Source: Spirochaetota bacterium
GTDB lineage: Bacteria; Spirochaetota; UBA4802; JAKQUI01
DNA length: 64,000 bases
Assembly: GCA_029562645.1 (NCBI GenBank)
Contig: JAKQUI010000004.1
Location: 124,001-188,000 of the forward strand
Direction: 5' to 3'
Position numbers and translations under genes: made by a program. Below, in pieces: positions 9,037-16,721 of this stretch (the stretch's first letter is position 1; every line of letters starts with the position of its first letter). The notes under the pieces were generated by a model. That model did no database searches, was not told the DNA's origin, and worked only from the letters and a program-made list of their open reading frames with translations.

Positions 9037-10125
9037 ATGCTTAAAAGACTTATGGTGATAACGCTATGTCTTTCGATAGCAATACTATTTTCTTCCCAGA
9101 TCTTCTCTCAGGATCAGCCGACAATTTCAGACGATAAAAAGGCCGAGGACAAAGCCAAACCGGCCGACCAGCCCAAGAAGGACGAGCCGCCCAAGGAAGC
9201 GGCCACCGAAAAGCCGGCCGATAAGAGCGGCGTCGCAATGGAAGCGAAGATGTATACCGACGGCATTAACTGGTATGCGAACTCGCAGGTGCAGTTCAAA
9301 CTCACCACGCGCGACAACCTCTTCGTCGACAAGCTCGAGTATCGCATCGATAACGGCGAAGTGAAGAAATACGACGCCCCCTTCACCATTCCCCAGGAGG
9401 GCATCCACTTCATCAGCTATTCGGCCACCGACCGTTTCGGCAACAAGGAGCTCGAGAAGATGTACAAGATCATCATCGACGCCACCCCGCCGACGCTCCT
9501 GGTCACCTCGAATATCCCCGTCCAGAAGGTCGACGGAAAGACCTACATCTCGAAGGATTTCAAGCTGTCCATCATGGCCACGGATGTGCTCTCCGGCGTC
9601 AAGAAAATCGAGTATTCCACCAACGGCGTCGACTACATCGAATATGCCGGCCCCTTCAGCATACCTCCGAAGGACGGCGGTATCGAGCTCAAGGCCCGCG
9701 CCATTGACAATGTGAACAACATGAACGACAAGTTCGTCCTGCGCCTCACAGACGAAACCGGAAAGGCGATTGACATGACGGAAACGACGATCAAGATGAT
9801 GGCCGACAACACACCGCCCACCGTCGAGATCAAGGCGACGCCTGAACTCATCAAGATCGAGAACAAGAATTTCGCCGCACCGCAGTACAAATACGCCGTA
9901 ACCGCGACCGACACCGAAAGCGGCATCGCCGCCATCATGGTTCGGATTGACGGCAAGGGCGACTTTGTCCCGTATACCAAGGAGATCATGTTCACCACCA
10001 ACGGCGAGCACACCATCGAGGCCAAGGCCTACGACAAGGTCAACAATGTCTCCAATCTCGTCATCCTCTCGGTATTCGTAGACACCGTACCGCCCGAGAC
10101 GATCCTCGAGACCATTTCCAAGTAA
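9037..10125 (+). CDS. Secreted OmpL47-type repeat protein
   Basis: A strong site (GGAGG, six bases) precedes the ATG. The 362-aa protein has a clear signal peptide (MLKRLMVITLCLSIAILFSS, cleaved near FSQD), then a Lys/Pro/Asp/Glu-rich linker of about 45 residues with KPAD-like repeats. Three beta-rich repeats of about 90 residues follow at about 70-150, 160-250 and 265-360. Each carries the signature YSTNG/YRIDNG, 'Y..PF.I', 'G.H.I...A.D..GN' and DATPP or DTVPP junctions, as in OmpL47-type bacterial Ig-like domains of Leptospira surface proteins. The likely location is the periplasm or cell surface, as a monomeric adhesin or scaffold. It is a single-gene unit ending at a strong terminator. 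Confidence 0.85.
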   Translation: MLKRLMVITLCLSIAILFSSQIFSQDQPTISDDKKAEDKAKPADQPKKDEPPKEAATEKPADKSGVAMEAKMYTDGINWYANSQVQFKLTTRDNLFVDKLEYRIDNGEVKKYDAPFTIPQEGIHFISYSATDRFGNKELEKMYKIIIDATPPTLLVTSNIPVQKVDGKTYISKDFKLSIMATDVLSGVKKIEYSTNGVDYIEYAGPFSIPPKDGGIELKARAIDNVNNMNDKFVLRLTDETGKAIDMTETTIKMMADNTPPTVEIKATPELIKIENKNFAAPQYKYAVTATDTESGIAAIMVRIDGKGDFVPYTKEIMFTTNGEHTIEAKAYDKVNNVSNLVILSVFVDTVPPETILETISK

Positions 10126-10148
10126 AATAGTTTTACAAGAGGAATGCA

Positions 10149-10181
10149 CGAAGGGCCGCGAATTCGCGGCCCTTCGTTTTT
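10149..10181 (+). terminator. Intrinsic terminator after the OmpL47 gene
   Basis: A perfect 12-bp stem (10149-10160 with 10165-10176) has an AATT loop and is followed by TTTTT. It is a textbook rho-independent terminator on the plus strand. The T tract abuts the end of the convergent TPR gene. Confidence 0.9.
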
Positions 10182-10692
10182 AAAAGAGGACGTCCCGCTC
10201 TTCCTTCGCCTTTTTGGTTCGATACAAATCGAAGTATCTCTGCGCTTTACCCCGCGCTTCCATGATGTCGTATATCGCATACATGTTATACAGGGACTCG
10301 ATCATTTCGGCATTGTTTCGATAGGCGTTGTTGAACGCATGAAGCGCATGGCGGTAGTTCTTCTGGAACATGAGCGCCATGCCCAGGTAGAAGTAGCCTT
10401 TTGCCAACCGTCGGTCTAGCAGCACCGCCCTGCGAAGGTGCCGTATCGCGAGGTCGGTCCCGTTTTCCGTATGCAGCAGCGCTTTCCCGAGCCCGTAATG
10501 CCCCAGTGCATAATACGGGCTTATAGCGACAACGGCGCGAAAGCCCGTTATGGCCCCCTCGATATCGCCGGAGAGCGCGCGGCGTTGCGCCTCGGCGTAC
10601 AGCTTCGTGGAATTTTCGCGCGCAGCAAGCGGAAGGGCATGAAACGTTACCAAGGCTGCGATCGCAATAAACCGCACCCACTGATTGCGCAT
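10180..10692 (-). CDS. Secreted TPR protein
   Basis: The protein has 170 residues from the ATG at 10692, which gives a normal signal peptide (MRNQWVRFIAIAALVTF...PLAA). An ATG seven codons earlier at 10713 overlaps the stop of the upstream gene (TGATG) and could be used by translational coupling. Mature residues contain about three tetratricopeptide repeats (for example LGHYGLGKALLHTENGTDLA and KGYFYLGMALMFQKNYRHAL). TPRs mediate protein-protein contacts, here probably in the periplasm. It is the last gene of a minus-strand run beginning with the membrane protein at 11156. No partner is identifiable. Confidence 0.8.
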   Translation of the reverse strand: MRNQWVRFIAIAALVTFHALPLAARENSTKLYAEAQRRALSGDIEGAITGFRAVVAISPYYALGHYGLGKALLHTENGTDLAIRHLRRAVLLDRRLAKGYFYLGMALMFQKNYRHALHAFNNAYRNNAEMIESLYNMYAIYDIMEARGKAQRYFDLYRTKKAKEERDVLF

Positions 10693-10712
10693 GATGACAC
10701 CGCCGCCCGGCA

Positions 10713-11156
10713 TCACTTCGCCCCGGGGACCATCTCCCGCAAACGCTGGTACATGAACTCGTCTATCCCCTTGCTGAAGTACACATAGACGACCACGATC
10801 GCCCACAACACCAGTGTCGCGACACACATGAACTTGAGCAGCTTCTCGGCACCCATATCGCTCGCCTTGTAAAAAATAACAACGAGGGCAAGCGGCCAGA
10901 GAAAGAACAGGTTCCAGAATATCAATGCGACCAGTTCCTTGACGAAATCGACGACTACGATATACCAGTTGAGCTGGATCGCGGCATATCCTTTCGCGAT
11001 CTCGTCGAAAAAAAACCAGACGTAAAAGGCGAACAGCAGCGTCGCGATGATCTTCCAAAAAATCTCGATACGCCGTCGAAACCAGAGAAACGCGATTGTA
11101 ACGCCCCATACGAGTATAAACAGAAAAACCGATTTAACCAGCAGCGCTTTATCCAT
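10713..11156 (-). CDS. Four-helix integral membrane protein, unknown function
   Basis: The 147-aa product is almost entirely membrane: hydrophobic helices lie at about 5-25, 35-52, 65-95 (one long or two short) and 108-128, with an Arg-rich loop (WFRRRIEIF) after the first. Aromatic content is high. I recognise no family. The gene lies 61 bases after pdxA on the same strand and overlaps the TPR gene by TGATG. The TPR protein and this membrane protein may form a pair across the inner membrane; this is inference from coupling. Confidence 0.65.
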   Translation of the reverse strand: MDKALLVKSVFLFILVWGVTIAFLWFRRRIEIFWKIIATLLFAFYVWFFFDEIAKGYAAIQLNWYIVVVDFVKELVALIFWNLFFLWPLALVVIFYKASDMGAEKLLKFMCVATLVLWAIVVVYVYFSKGIDEFMYQRLREMVPGAK

Positions 11157-11217
11157 ATGCTTTCCGGGTCTAGAGATGATGTACTAGTGGGATTATCGGT
11201 GAGCCGAGATGAGGGTA

Positions 11218-12216
11218 TTATGCTTTTTTTCGGTCCCGGGCGAGGCGTCCCGCGAGCGAGATGGCCTGCACCATGCTCCGGCAGCTCGCGACACCCGTTC
11301 CGGCGATATCGAAGGCCGTCCCGTGATCGACGGAGGTGCGGACGACGGACAGCCCGAGGGTCACGTTCACCCCGTTCTCGAATGCGGTCATCTTGAACGG
11401 GATGAGCCCCTGGTCATGGTAGTGCGCGACGATGAGCGCGTACCGGTCCCGCTTCCCCGGCATGAAAATCGTGTCGGCCGGGAACGGGCCCTCGACGGCG
11501 ACCCCCTCACGGCGCGCGCGCTCGATTGCCGGCCGGGTAACGCGCTCGTCGAAGGCGCCGATCGCCCCGGCATCGCCGCAGTGCGGATCAAGCCCGGTCA
11601 CCGCGATCGCCCCCGTCTTGCCGTCGAGCGCCGCGATCGACGCATGCCCCATCATGATGGTATCGTAAATTTTTTCCATGGTGATGGCGCGCGCGACCGC
11701 CTCGATCGGCAGGTGCGTGGTCACTAGCAGGACGCGCAGTTCGTCCGAATACATCAGCATGTAGGGCGTCGTTTCGTTGATGGCCGCGGCGATATATTCC
11801 GTATGCCCGGTGAAGGGATGGCCCGATTGCTCGATAAGCGCCTTGCTCACCGGACCGGTCACGATCGCGTCGATCGCGCCCGCGCGCCAAAGCTCGATGG
11901 CGGTATCGACATAGCCCAGCGACTCCGCGCCGGTCGCCGCCGTTCCCGCGCCCGCCCGCGGCACCGGAGCGTCGCTTTCCGGCGATACGAGCGCAATGCG
12001 GTCGCGATCGGACGGGTCCGCGATCTCTTCGACCGATCGCGCAACCCGGTAACGATCACGCCCGAGGATGCCGAGGGAGGCGACGACCTCCTCGCGGCAA
12101 ATGAGGATCGGAACTATCCCATCGTAGCGCTCCATGAGCGCCCTGCAGGCGACCTCGGGGCCGATGCCCGCGGGATCGCCCGCCGTCACGCCTACGACGA
12201 TGTCACGCGCGGGCAA
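11218..12216 (-). CDS. pdxA: 4-hydroxythreonine-4-phosphate dehydrogenase
   Basis: This is the 332-aa PdxA of the deoxyxylulose-5-phosphate-independent branch joining into pyridoxal phosphate synthesis: it oxidises 4-phosphohydroxy-L-threonine with NAD(P) to an amino-ketone that PdxJ condenses. Characteristic motifs are GDPAGIGPE (residues 13-21), TGPVSK (120-125), GHTEY, AHYHDQGLIPFK and TSVDHGTAFDIAGTG. The three metal-binding histidines are present at 168, 212 and 267. The third-region motif reads DPHCGDAG instead of the commoner NPHAGE-G. Length is normal. The start overlaps the end of the bactofilin gene by 14 bases, so the two are cotranscribed, an unusual partnership. Confidence 0.95.
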   Translation of the reverse strand: MPARDIVVGVTAGDPAGIGPEVACRALMERYDGIVPILICREEVVASLGILGRDRYRVARSVEEIADPSDRDRIALVSPESDAPVPRAGAGTAATGAESLGYVDTAIELWRAGAIDAIVTGPVSKALIEQSGHPFTGHTEYIAAAINETTPYMLMYSDELRVLLVTTHLPIEAVARAITMEKIYDTIMMGHASIAALDGKTGAIAVTGLDPHCGDAGAIGAFDERVTRPAIERARREGVAVEGPFPADTIFMPGKRDRYALIVAHYHDQGLIPFKMTAFENGVNVTLGLSVVRTSVDHGTAFDIAGTGVASCRSMVQAISLAGRLARDRKKA

Positions 12217-12628
12217 TGAACTCCTCAGGGATGATCTTGTTCTTGTCGTATTCGACCTCGATGAGGTCCTTGGCGGAGGAGCGGAGGTCGTTGGCGATGG
12301 TGCAGCGGCCCTCGAGGATCACGCCGTTTTGTATGATCAGCTCGGGCGTTTTGATGTCGCCCAGTATTTTCGCGGTGGGCATGAGCAGCACGCGATTGGA
12401 GGCGTTGATGTTGCCGATGATGAGGCCCTCGATGATGAGCGAAACGGCGTTGATGTTCGTCCGCACCTTCCCGTTCGGGCCGACATAGAGCTGCTCGGCC
12501 TGAAGATACTTCCCCTCGAAGCGGCCGTCGATGCGCAGCGAGCCGTTGATGATGAACTTTCCGGTGAAATACGAATTCTCACCGATCACGTTATCGGCAA
12601 TATCGCCGCCGCTTTTCGTAATAGCCAT
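12203..12628 (-). CDS. Bactofilin (polymer-forming cytoskeletal protein)
   Basis: The 141-aa protein has the right-handed beta-helix pattern of bactofilins (DUF583): short hydrophobic strands with regular glycine turns, for example GSLRIDGRFEGKY, VRTNINAVSLIIEG and LGDIKTPELIIQNG, between short disordered tails. Bactofilins self-assemble without nucleotide into membrane-associated filaments and often recruit peptidoglycan hydrolases to set cell shape; in Leptospira one governs helical cell shape. A LysM-M23 peptidase lies 1 kb away on the other strand, which fits this theme. The 3' end overlaps pdxA by 14 bases. A 115-base gap separates it from the upstream coiled-coil gene on the same strand. 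Confidence 0.9.
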   Translation of the reverse strand: MAITKSGGDIADNVIGENSYFTGKFIINGSLRIDGRFEGKYLQAEQLYVGPNGKVRTNINAVSLIIEGLIIGNINASNRVLLMPTAKILGDIKTPELIIQNGVILEGRCTIANDLRSSAKDLIEVEYDKNKIIPEEFIARA

Positions 12629-12743
12629 AAATACCTCGACCGAATTTCATTGTGCGCGGCGCACCCAACGCGCCGGTAACCACTACGCCCCGCATCCAGC
12701 GCGCATGTCAATACATAAAGACGGGCGCGCGCCGCGGCGGGGG

Positions 12744-13520
12744 TCATTTATTCATTTTGCCAAGATCGGGCATGCGGATCACCTTTTGTGTCTCTTCGAG
12801 GAAATTTTTCATGAATCTGAGCGCGTCGATCACCTTGACGTTCTCGAACATCCGGTAGGTTTCGTACTCGGCATAGGCGATCGGATCGTCGGGGTTCAGG
12901 ATCATGGTACCCCCGAACTCCGCGTCGGAGACCAGGTTTACCACAAAATCGCGCGCCTTCTTGAGGAATTCGTTGAGCTCCATCTGGAAGACCCGGCCCT
13001 GCTTCACCCGCATCATCTGGAGCTGCGACGCGTAATCGTTCGATTTCGCCTTGTCGATGTCCTCCACGGTTTGGAGAAACATCTTCAAGGCGCGGTCGCA
13101 CTGGTCGAGCTTTCGGTACAGCGTATCGCGCTCTCCCGAGTTCGAGAAATCCAGCTTGGTGTGCTGGTCGGTGATCACGCCCCAGATCCGCTCCTCGAAG
13201 TGCTTGAGTATGCTGGCTGCGGTGTTGATCTCCGCGTCGTCCTTGTACGGGGAATACTCGACCACCTCGATGCCGCGAAGGAATTCCAGGTCCTCGTCGA
13301 TCCCCGTCCCGTTCGACTTGAGCGTCAGCATGTCGGAGTAAATCGCCTCCTCCAGCTCCTTGATGTTGGCCTCGGGGTAGAGTTCCTTCAAACGAGCGCG
13401 GAGGGTTTCGACGTCCTTTTTTACGCGCGATCGCTGGGCGGCGCTCGTGGTCGTCTTATAAACGCTCTCGAGCATCTTGATCGATTTCACCATCTGCCTG
13501 GATTTTTCTTCTTTATCCAT
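12744..13520 (-). CDS. Helical cytoplasmic protein of unknown function
   Basis: I chose the ATG at 13520 because GGAAGGGG precedes it; the frame extends 13 codons upstream without support. The 258-aa protein has no signal peptide or membrane segment. It is highly charged and mostly helical, with likely coiled coil at about 10-65 and 130-190. It contains a conserved-looking stretch (NPDDPIAYAEYETYRMFEN) near the C-terminus. I do not recognise a family; my impression is that similar proteins sit beside bactofilins in other spirochaetes, but I cannot verify this. It may be cotranscribed with the bactofilin and pdxA. Confidence 0.75.
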   Translation of the reverse strand: MDKEEKSRQMVKSIKMLESVYKTTTSAAQRSRVKKDVETLRARLKELYPEANIKELEEAIYSDMLTLKSNGTGIDEDLEFLRGIEVVEYSPYKDDAEINTAASILKHFEERIWGVITDQHTKLDFSNSGERDTLYRKLDQCDRALKMFLQTVEDIDKAKSNDYASQLQMMRVKQGRVFQMELNEFLKKARDFVVNLVSDAEFGGTMILNPDDPIAYAEYETYRMFENVKVIDALRFMKNFLEETQKVIRMPDLGKMNK

Positions 13521-13673
13521 AGCCCCTTCCGCACGGGCGCCCGCGAATAATCGCGCCATCAGATGGGCTACTATAGCGACCGCGTTTCATATAATTCAAC
13601 CATATTTTTCACCGGGACCTTTTTTCCGTCGTCGGGTTTTTCGCCTAATATATTATGTCACATCTGCCGATAG

Positions 13674-14633
13674 ATGATACATCAGCCAATCATGCGATCC
13701 ATGACAGCACATATGGCCGCCACCCTTGCGGCGGTCCTCCTTGCCTGGTCCGCGGCATTTGCCGACGGCCCCCGCTCCGGCATACGAACGCTCTCGGCGC
13801 TTGATCCGTCGAACCCCGCGATACAAACAATCCGGAACGATATTCGAACGACGTTAGCCATCACCAAGGGGCGCGGAAACCCCACGGGCCTCCCGGAACT
13901 CACGTTTTACCGGTACACCGTCGCCCGCGGCGACACCCTGTGGAGCATCCTCGCGAAAAGCGGGCTCAACATCGACACCCTCGTGGCCATTAACGGCCTT
14001 TCGTCGCCATCGCAGGTGCGTCCGGGCGTGACGCTATTCATCCCCAATATGCGCGGCATCATCATCGACACGCACAACCGAGACACTCTCGATGGGGTCG
14101 CTGCGCATCATCGCATCGCCCCGGTGTATCTAGCGCACATCAACCGCTGCGCCCAGGGCGTACGGCGCTATCTTTTCGTACCCAACGCACAGCTCTCCTC
14201 GCTCGAGCGATCGCTGTTCCTGGGGACTGGGTTTTATCATCCCTTTAAGAACGAACGGCTCACCAAGGGCCGGATCAGTTCGGGATTTGGCAATCGTATC
14301 GATCCTATCCAAAAGTCGATCAAGTTCCATTCGGGCGTCGATATCGCCTGCCCGGTGGGAACGCGCGTGTATGCTGCGAGAAGCGGCGAGGTCGTGTTCG
14401 CGGGAACGCGGGGCGGATACGGACAGCTGATTATCATCAAGCACCCGCACGACTACTACAGCTACTACGGGCACCTCCAGCGAATCATGGTGAGGACCGG
14501 CGACCGCGTCACCACGCGCCAGCAGATCGCGCTGTCGGGCAATACGGGCCGCACCACAGGCCCGCATCTGCACTTTGAGATCAGGAAAAATACAAAGCCG
14601 GTCAATCCCGACGTTCTGGCGCGGCTCCGCTAG
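13674..14633 (+). CDS. LysM-M23 family peptidoglycan endopeptidase
   Basis: The 319-aa protein starts with a signal peptide (hydrophobic core about 14-30, cleavage near AFADG). A LysM domain follows at about 80-125 (YTVARGDTLWSILAK...). The C-terminal M23 metallopeptidase domain spans about 195-315 with zinc ligands His219 and Asp223 in HSGVD, catalytic His298 in GPHLHFE, and ligand His300. LytM/M23 enzymes cut peptide cross-links of peptidoglycan in the periplasm, and all key residues are intact, so it is probably active rather than a degenerate activator. Several close Met codons (13674, 13692, 13701) leave the exact start open. It is divergent from the bactofilin group and converges on the GAF gene with five bases between stops. 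Confidence 0.9.
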   Translation: MIHQPIMRSMTAHMAATLAAVLLAWSAAFADGPRSGIRTLSALDPSNPAIQTIRNDIRTTLAITKGRGNPTGLPELTFYRYTVARGDTLWSILAKSGLNIDTLVAINGLSSPSQVRPGVTLFIPNMRGIIIDTHNRDTLDGVAAHHRIAPVYLAHINRCAQGVRRYLFVPNAQLSSLERSLFLGTGFYHPFKNERLTKGRISSGFGNRIDPIQKSIKFHSGVDIACPVGTRVYAARSGEVVFAGTRGGYGQLIIIKHPHDYYSYYGHLQRIMVRTGDRVTTRQQIALSGNTGRTTGPHLHFEIRKNTKPVNPDVLARLR

Positions 14634-14638
14634 ATTCG

Positions 14639-16720
14639 TTAATCGATCCCATCCAGCAGCGTGTAGAGATCGGCCCCGTCCTCGGGATATTCGGCGGTCA
14701 GGAAGGTCACCAGCAGCTGCATCTCCCGGTTCTTGAACCGCTGCAGAACCTCGTTGCGGATGGTGTTGGCGAGGGGCACGGAGAACTTCTTGTTCTTTCC
14801 GGGAAGCACGATGAGAATCTTGTTGCGGTCGTATCGGATCGCGAAATCGGGATCCGAGAGGCGCTCGACGATGATCCCCTCGAGCACCGCGATGAGCTTT
14901 TTGGCCTCGACCAGACCGAAGAGATGAAGATACCGTTTGAAGTTCTTAATTGAAAAGAGCACCAGCGTAAGCGGGATCTTTAGACTCTGCGCCTTGAGGA
15001 TTTCACGATTGATCCGCTTGAGGACGAGCTCGATGTTGTCGACGTAGCGGTTCTCCTCGAAATCCATCCGCATGGTCATCAACAGATACGGCACCAGAAA
15101 GGTCGAGAGGCGGCCGATCATCCGGTCGATCTCGCGCTCCCGCTCGACATCCGCGATCTGAAACACCAGAACGAACCCGAGCAGCTTCACGCCGATCTTG
15201 AAGGGATACACCCAAAAATGGGTCATGCGCTTTATGGCGGATTCGCCGAACGCGTCGCGGATGATCTTCAGGCGGTCGAAGTCGGCGATCTGCGCGCGAT
15301 CCTTGAGATCCTGCACCAGATCGGTAAACGGGCTGTCGAAGGCTATCCGGACATCGTCGCCCCTGAGTCCGATGAGATCATTGTCCTCGGTCATGACCGG
15401 CACAAACACGTCGTTGCGTTCATCGCCGATGAACACCGCGAAACTTTCGACACTCATCGAGCCCAGCTCGCGCGCCACGATGTCGCACAGACCCCGCAGG
15501 CTCGAGAACTCTATCATGCGTCTGGCGAGAGTGTCGACATTCGCGACATGCTCAGACGCGGCATGCAGTTCGTCGCGTTCCTCCTGCAGCCGGTCGATCA
15601 TGTTGATCTTCCGCATCGCGACGGCGCTGATCTCCCCCATCGCGGCGATAAAATCGCACTCCTCGTCCGAATAATTGCCGATGGTGATCTTGTCGCCCAG
15701 CACCAGGATGCCGACGATCTCGCCCGCATGCGACAATGGCGCCAACAACCGCCCGTCGATCGAGATGAACTTATAGTACTCGTCGCGGTGCTCCGGATCG
15801 TCCTTGTAGGTTTCGATGTCGATGATGCCGCCGCTTTCCAGAAGCGATTTGAAGATGGCGCCGGACTCGTCGAAATACAGCTGCTTGTTGCGGATGGTCA
15901 CGCCGCGCGAATCGGCGATGGTCCACCGGGCGGTGTCCTCCGACGAGCGAACCATGATCGACGACGAGGAGGCGCCGATCTGCCCCATGATGGAGAACAG
16001 GATCGCATCGTAGAGCGCCTTCCGGTTCTCGGCGCTCATGATCTCCTTCCCGATTTCAAAGAGGATCATGAAGTCCTGTGCGCGTTTGTCGGGCTTCCCA
16101 TTGGCGCCCGCACGGTCCGACGGCTCGTCGACCGCCTCCCCGGGTGCGCCGTCGACGGAATCGGCAGTCGCCTCTATCGCACGCGCCGTCGAGAATTCAT
16201 CGCGAATCACGACCTGCTGCTCCGTGGACCGTTGAACGGCCGGAGCGCCCTTCAGGTCCGGCTCGTCGGTGGTTCCAAACGGTCCGGTAAATTGCGGGGC
16301 GGCATGCGCAGCGCTTCCGGATCGTCTCACCGCGCCGGCAAGCGGCGCGCTTCCCGCATCGACGGCGGTCGCGCGCGGCGTCCCCTGCCTCTGCGACTCG
16401 ATAACCTCATGCGGCGCGGCCCCGTCGTCGTCCGGCAGCGTGAAAAGATCGTCGGGTTCATCAACCTGCTTCAGGTCTTCGGCGTCAAGGAGCGCAAGCT
16501 CATCATCGCGTATAACGGCATCATCCGCGTCTGCGCCGGTGGCGGGCTGATCCGTGACCGCATCATGGGCCGCCGCTGCGCTTCGGTCGCCGGAATCCTC
16601 CATCGCCGCCTCATCAACGAAATCGGTCTCCGCCGGTCCCGGGATCGTGTCGATCAGGGTCTCGCGCCCCTTTCGATTGATCTCCTTTTTATACTTCAGC
16701 GCTTTTTCGAGAAGGCCCAT
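14639..16720 (-). CDS. GAF-domain protein with degenerate GGDEF-like C-terminus
   Basis: The 693-aa cytoplasmic protein begins with a short basic helix (MGLLEKALKYKKEINRKG), followed by a low-complexity acidic linker to about residue 220. A GAF domain spans about 225-370 (ILFEIGKEIMSAENRKALYD..., then LAPLSHAGEIVGILVLGDK). A second GAF-like domain spans about 390-550. The last 125 residues have a GGDEF-like fold pattern, but the signature loop reads RYDRNKILIVLPG, without GGDEF, so diguanylate cyclase activity is not expected. It may bind nucleotide or act as a structural sensor output. The start lies one base after the stop of the 842-aa gene upstream, indicating an operon. Ligand and partner are unknown. 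Confidence 0.75.
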   Translation of the reverse strand: MGLLEKALKYKKEINRKGRETLIDTIPGPAETDFVDEAAMEDSGDRSAAAAHDAVTDQPATGADADDAVIRDDELALLDAEDLKQVDEPDDLFTLPDDDGAAPHEVIESQRQGTPRATAVDAGSAPLAGAVRRSGSAAHAAPQFTGPFGTTDEPDLKGAPAVQRSTEQQVVIRDEFSTARAIEATADSVDGAPGEAVDEPSDRAGANGKPDKRAQDFMILFEIGKEIMSAENRKALYDAILFSIMGQIGASSSSIMVRSSEDTARWTIADSRGVTIRNKQLYFDESGAIFKSLLESGGIIDIETYKDDPEHRDEYYKFISIDGRLLAPLSHAGEIVGILVLGDKITIGNYSDEECDFIAAMGEISAVAMRKINMIDRLQEERDELHAASEHVANVDTLARRMIEFSSLRGLCDIVARELGSMSVESFAVFIGDERNDVFVPVMTEDNDLIGLRGDDVRIAFDSPFTDLVQDLKDRAQIADFDRLKIIRDAFGESAIKRMTHFWVYPFKIGVKLLGFVLVFQIADVEREREIDRMIGRLSTFLVPYLLMTMRMDFEENRYVDNIELVLKRINREILKAQSLKIPLTLVLFSIKNFKRYLHLFGLVEAKKLIAVLEGIIVERLSDPDFAIRYDRNKILIVLPGKNKKFSVPLANTIRNEVLQRFKNREMQLLVTFLTAEYPEDGADLYTLLDGID

Positions 16721-16721
16721 G

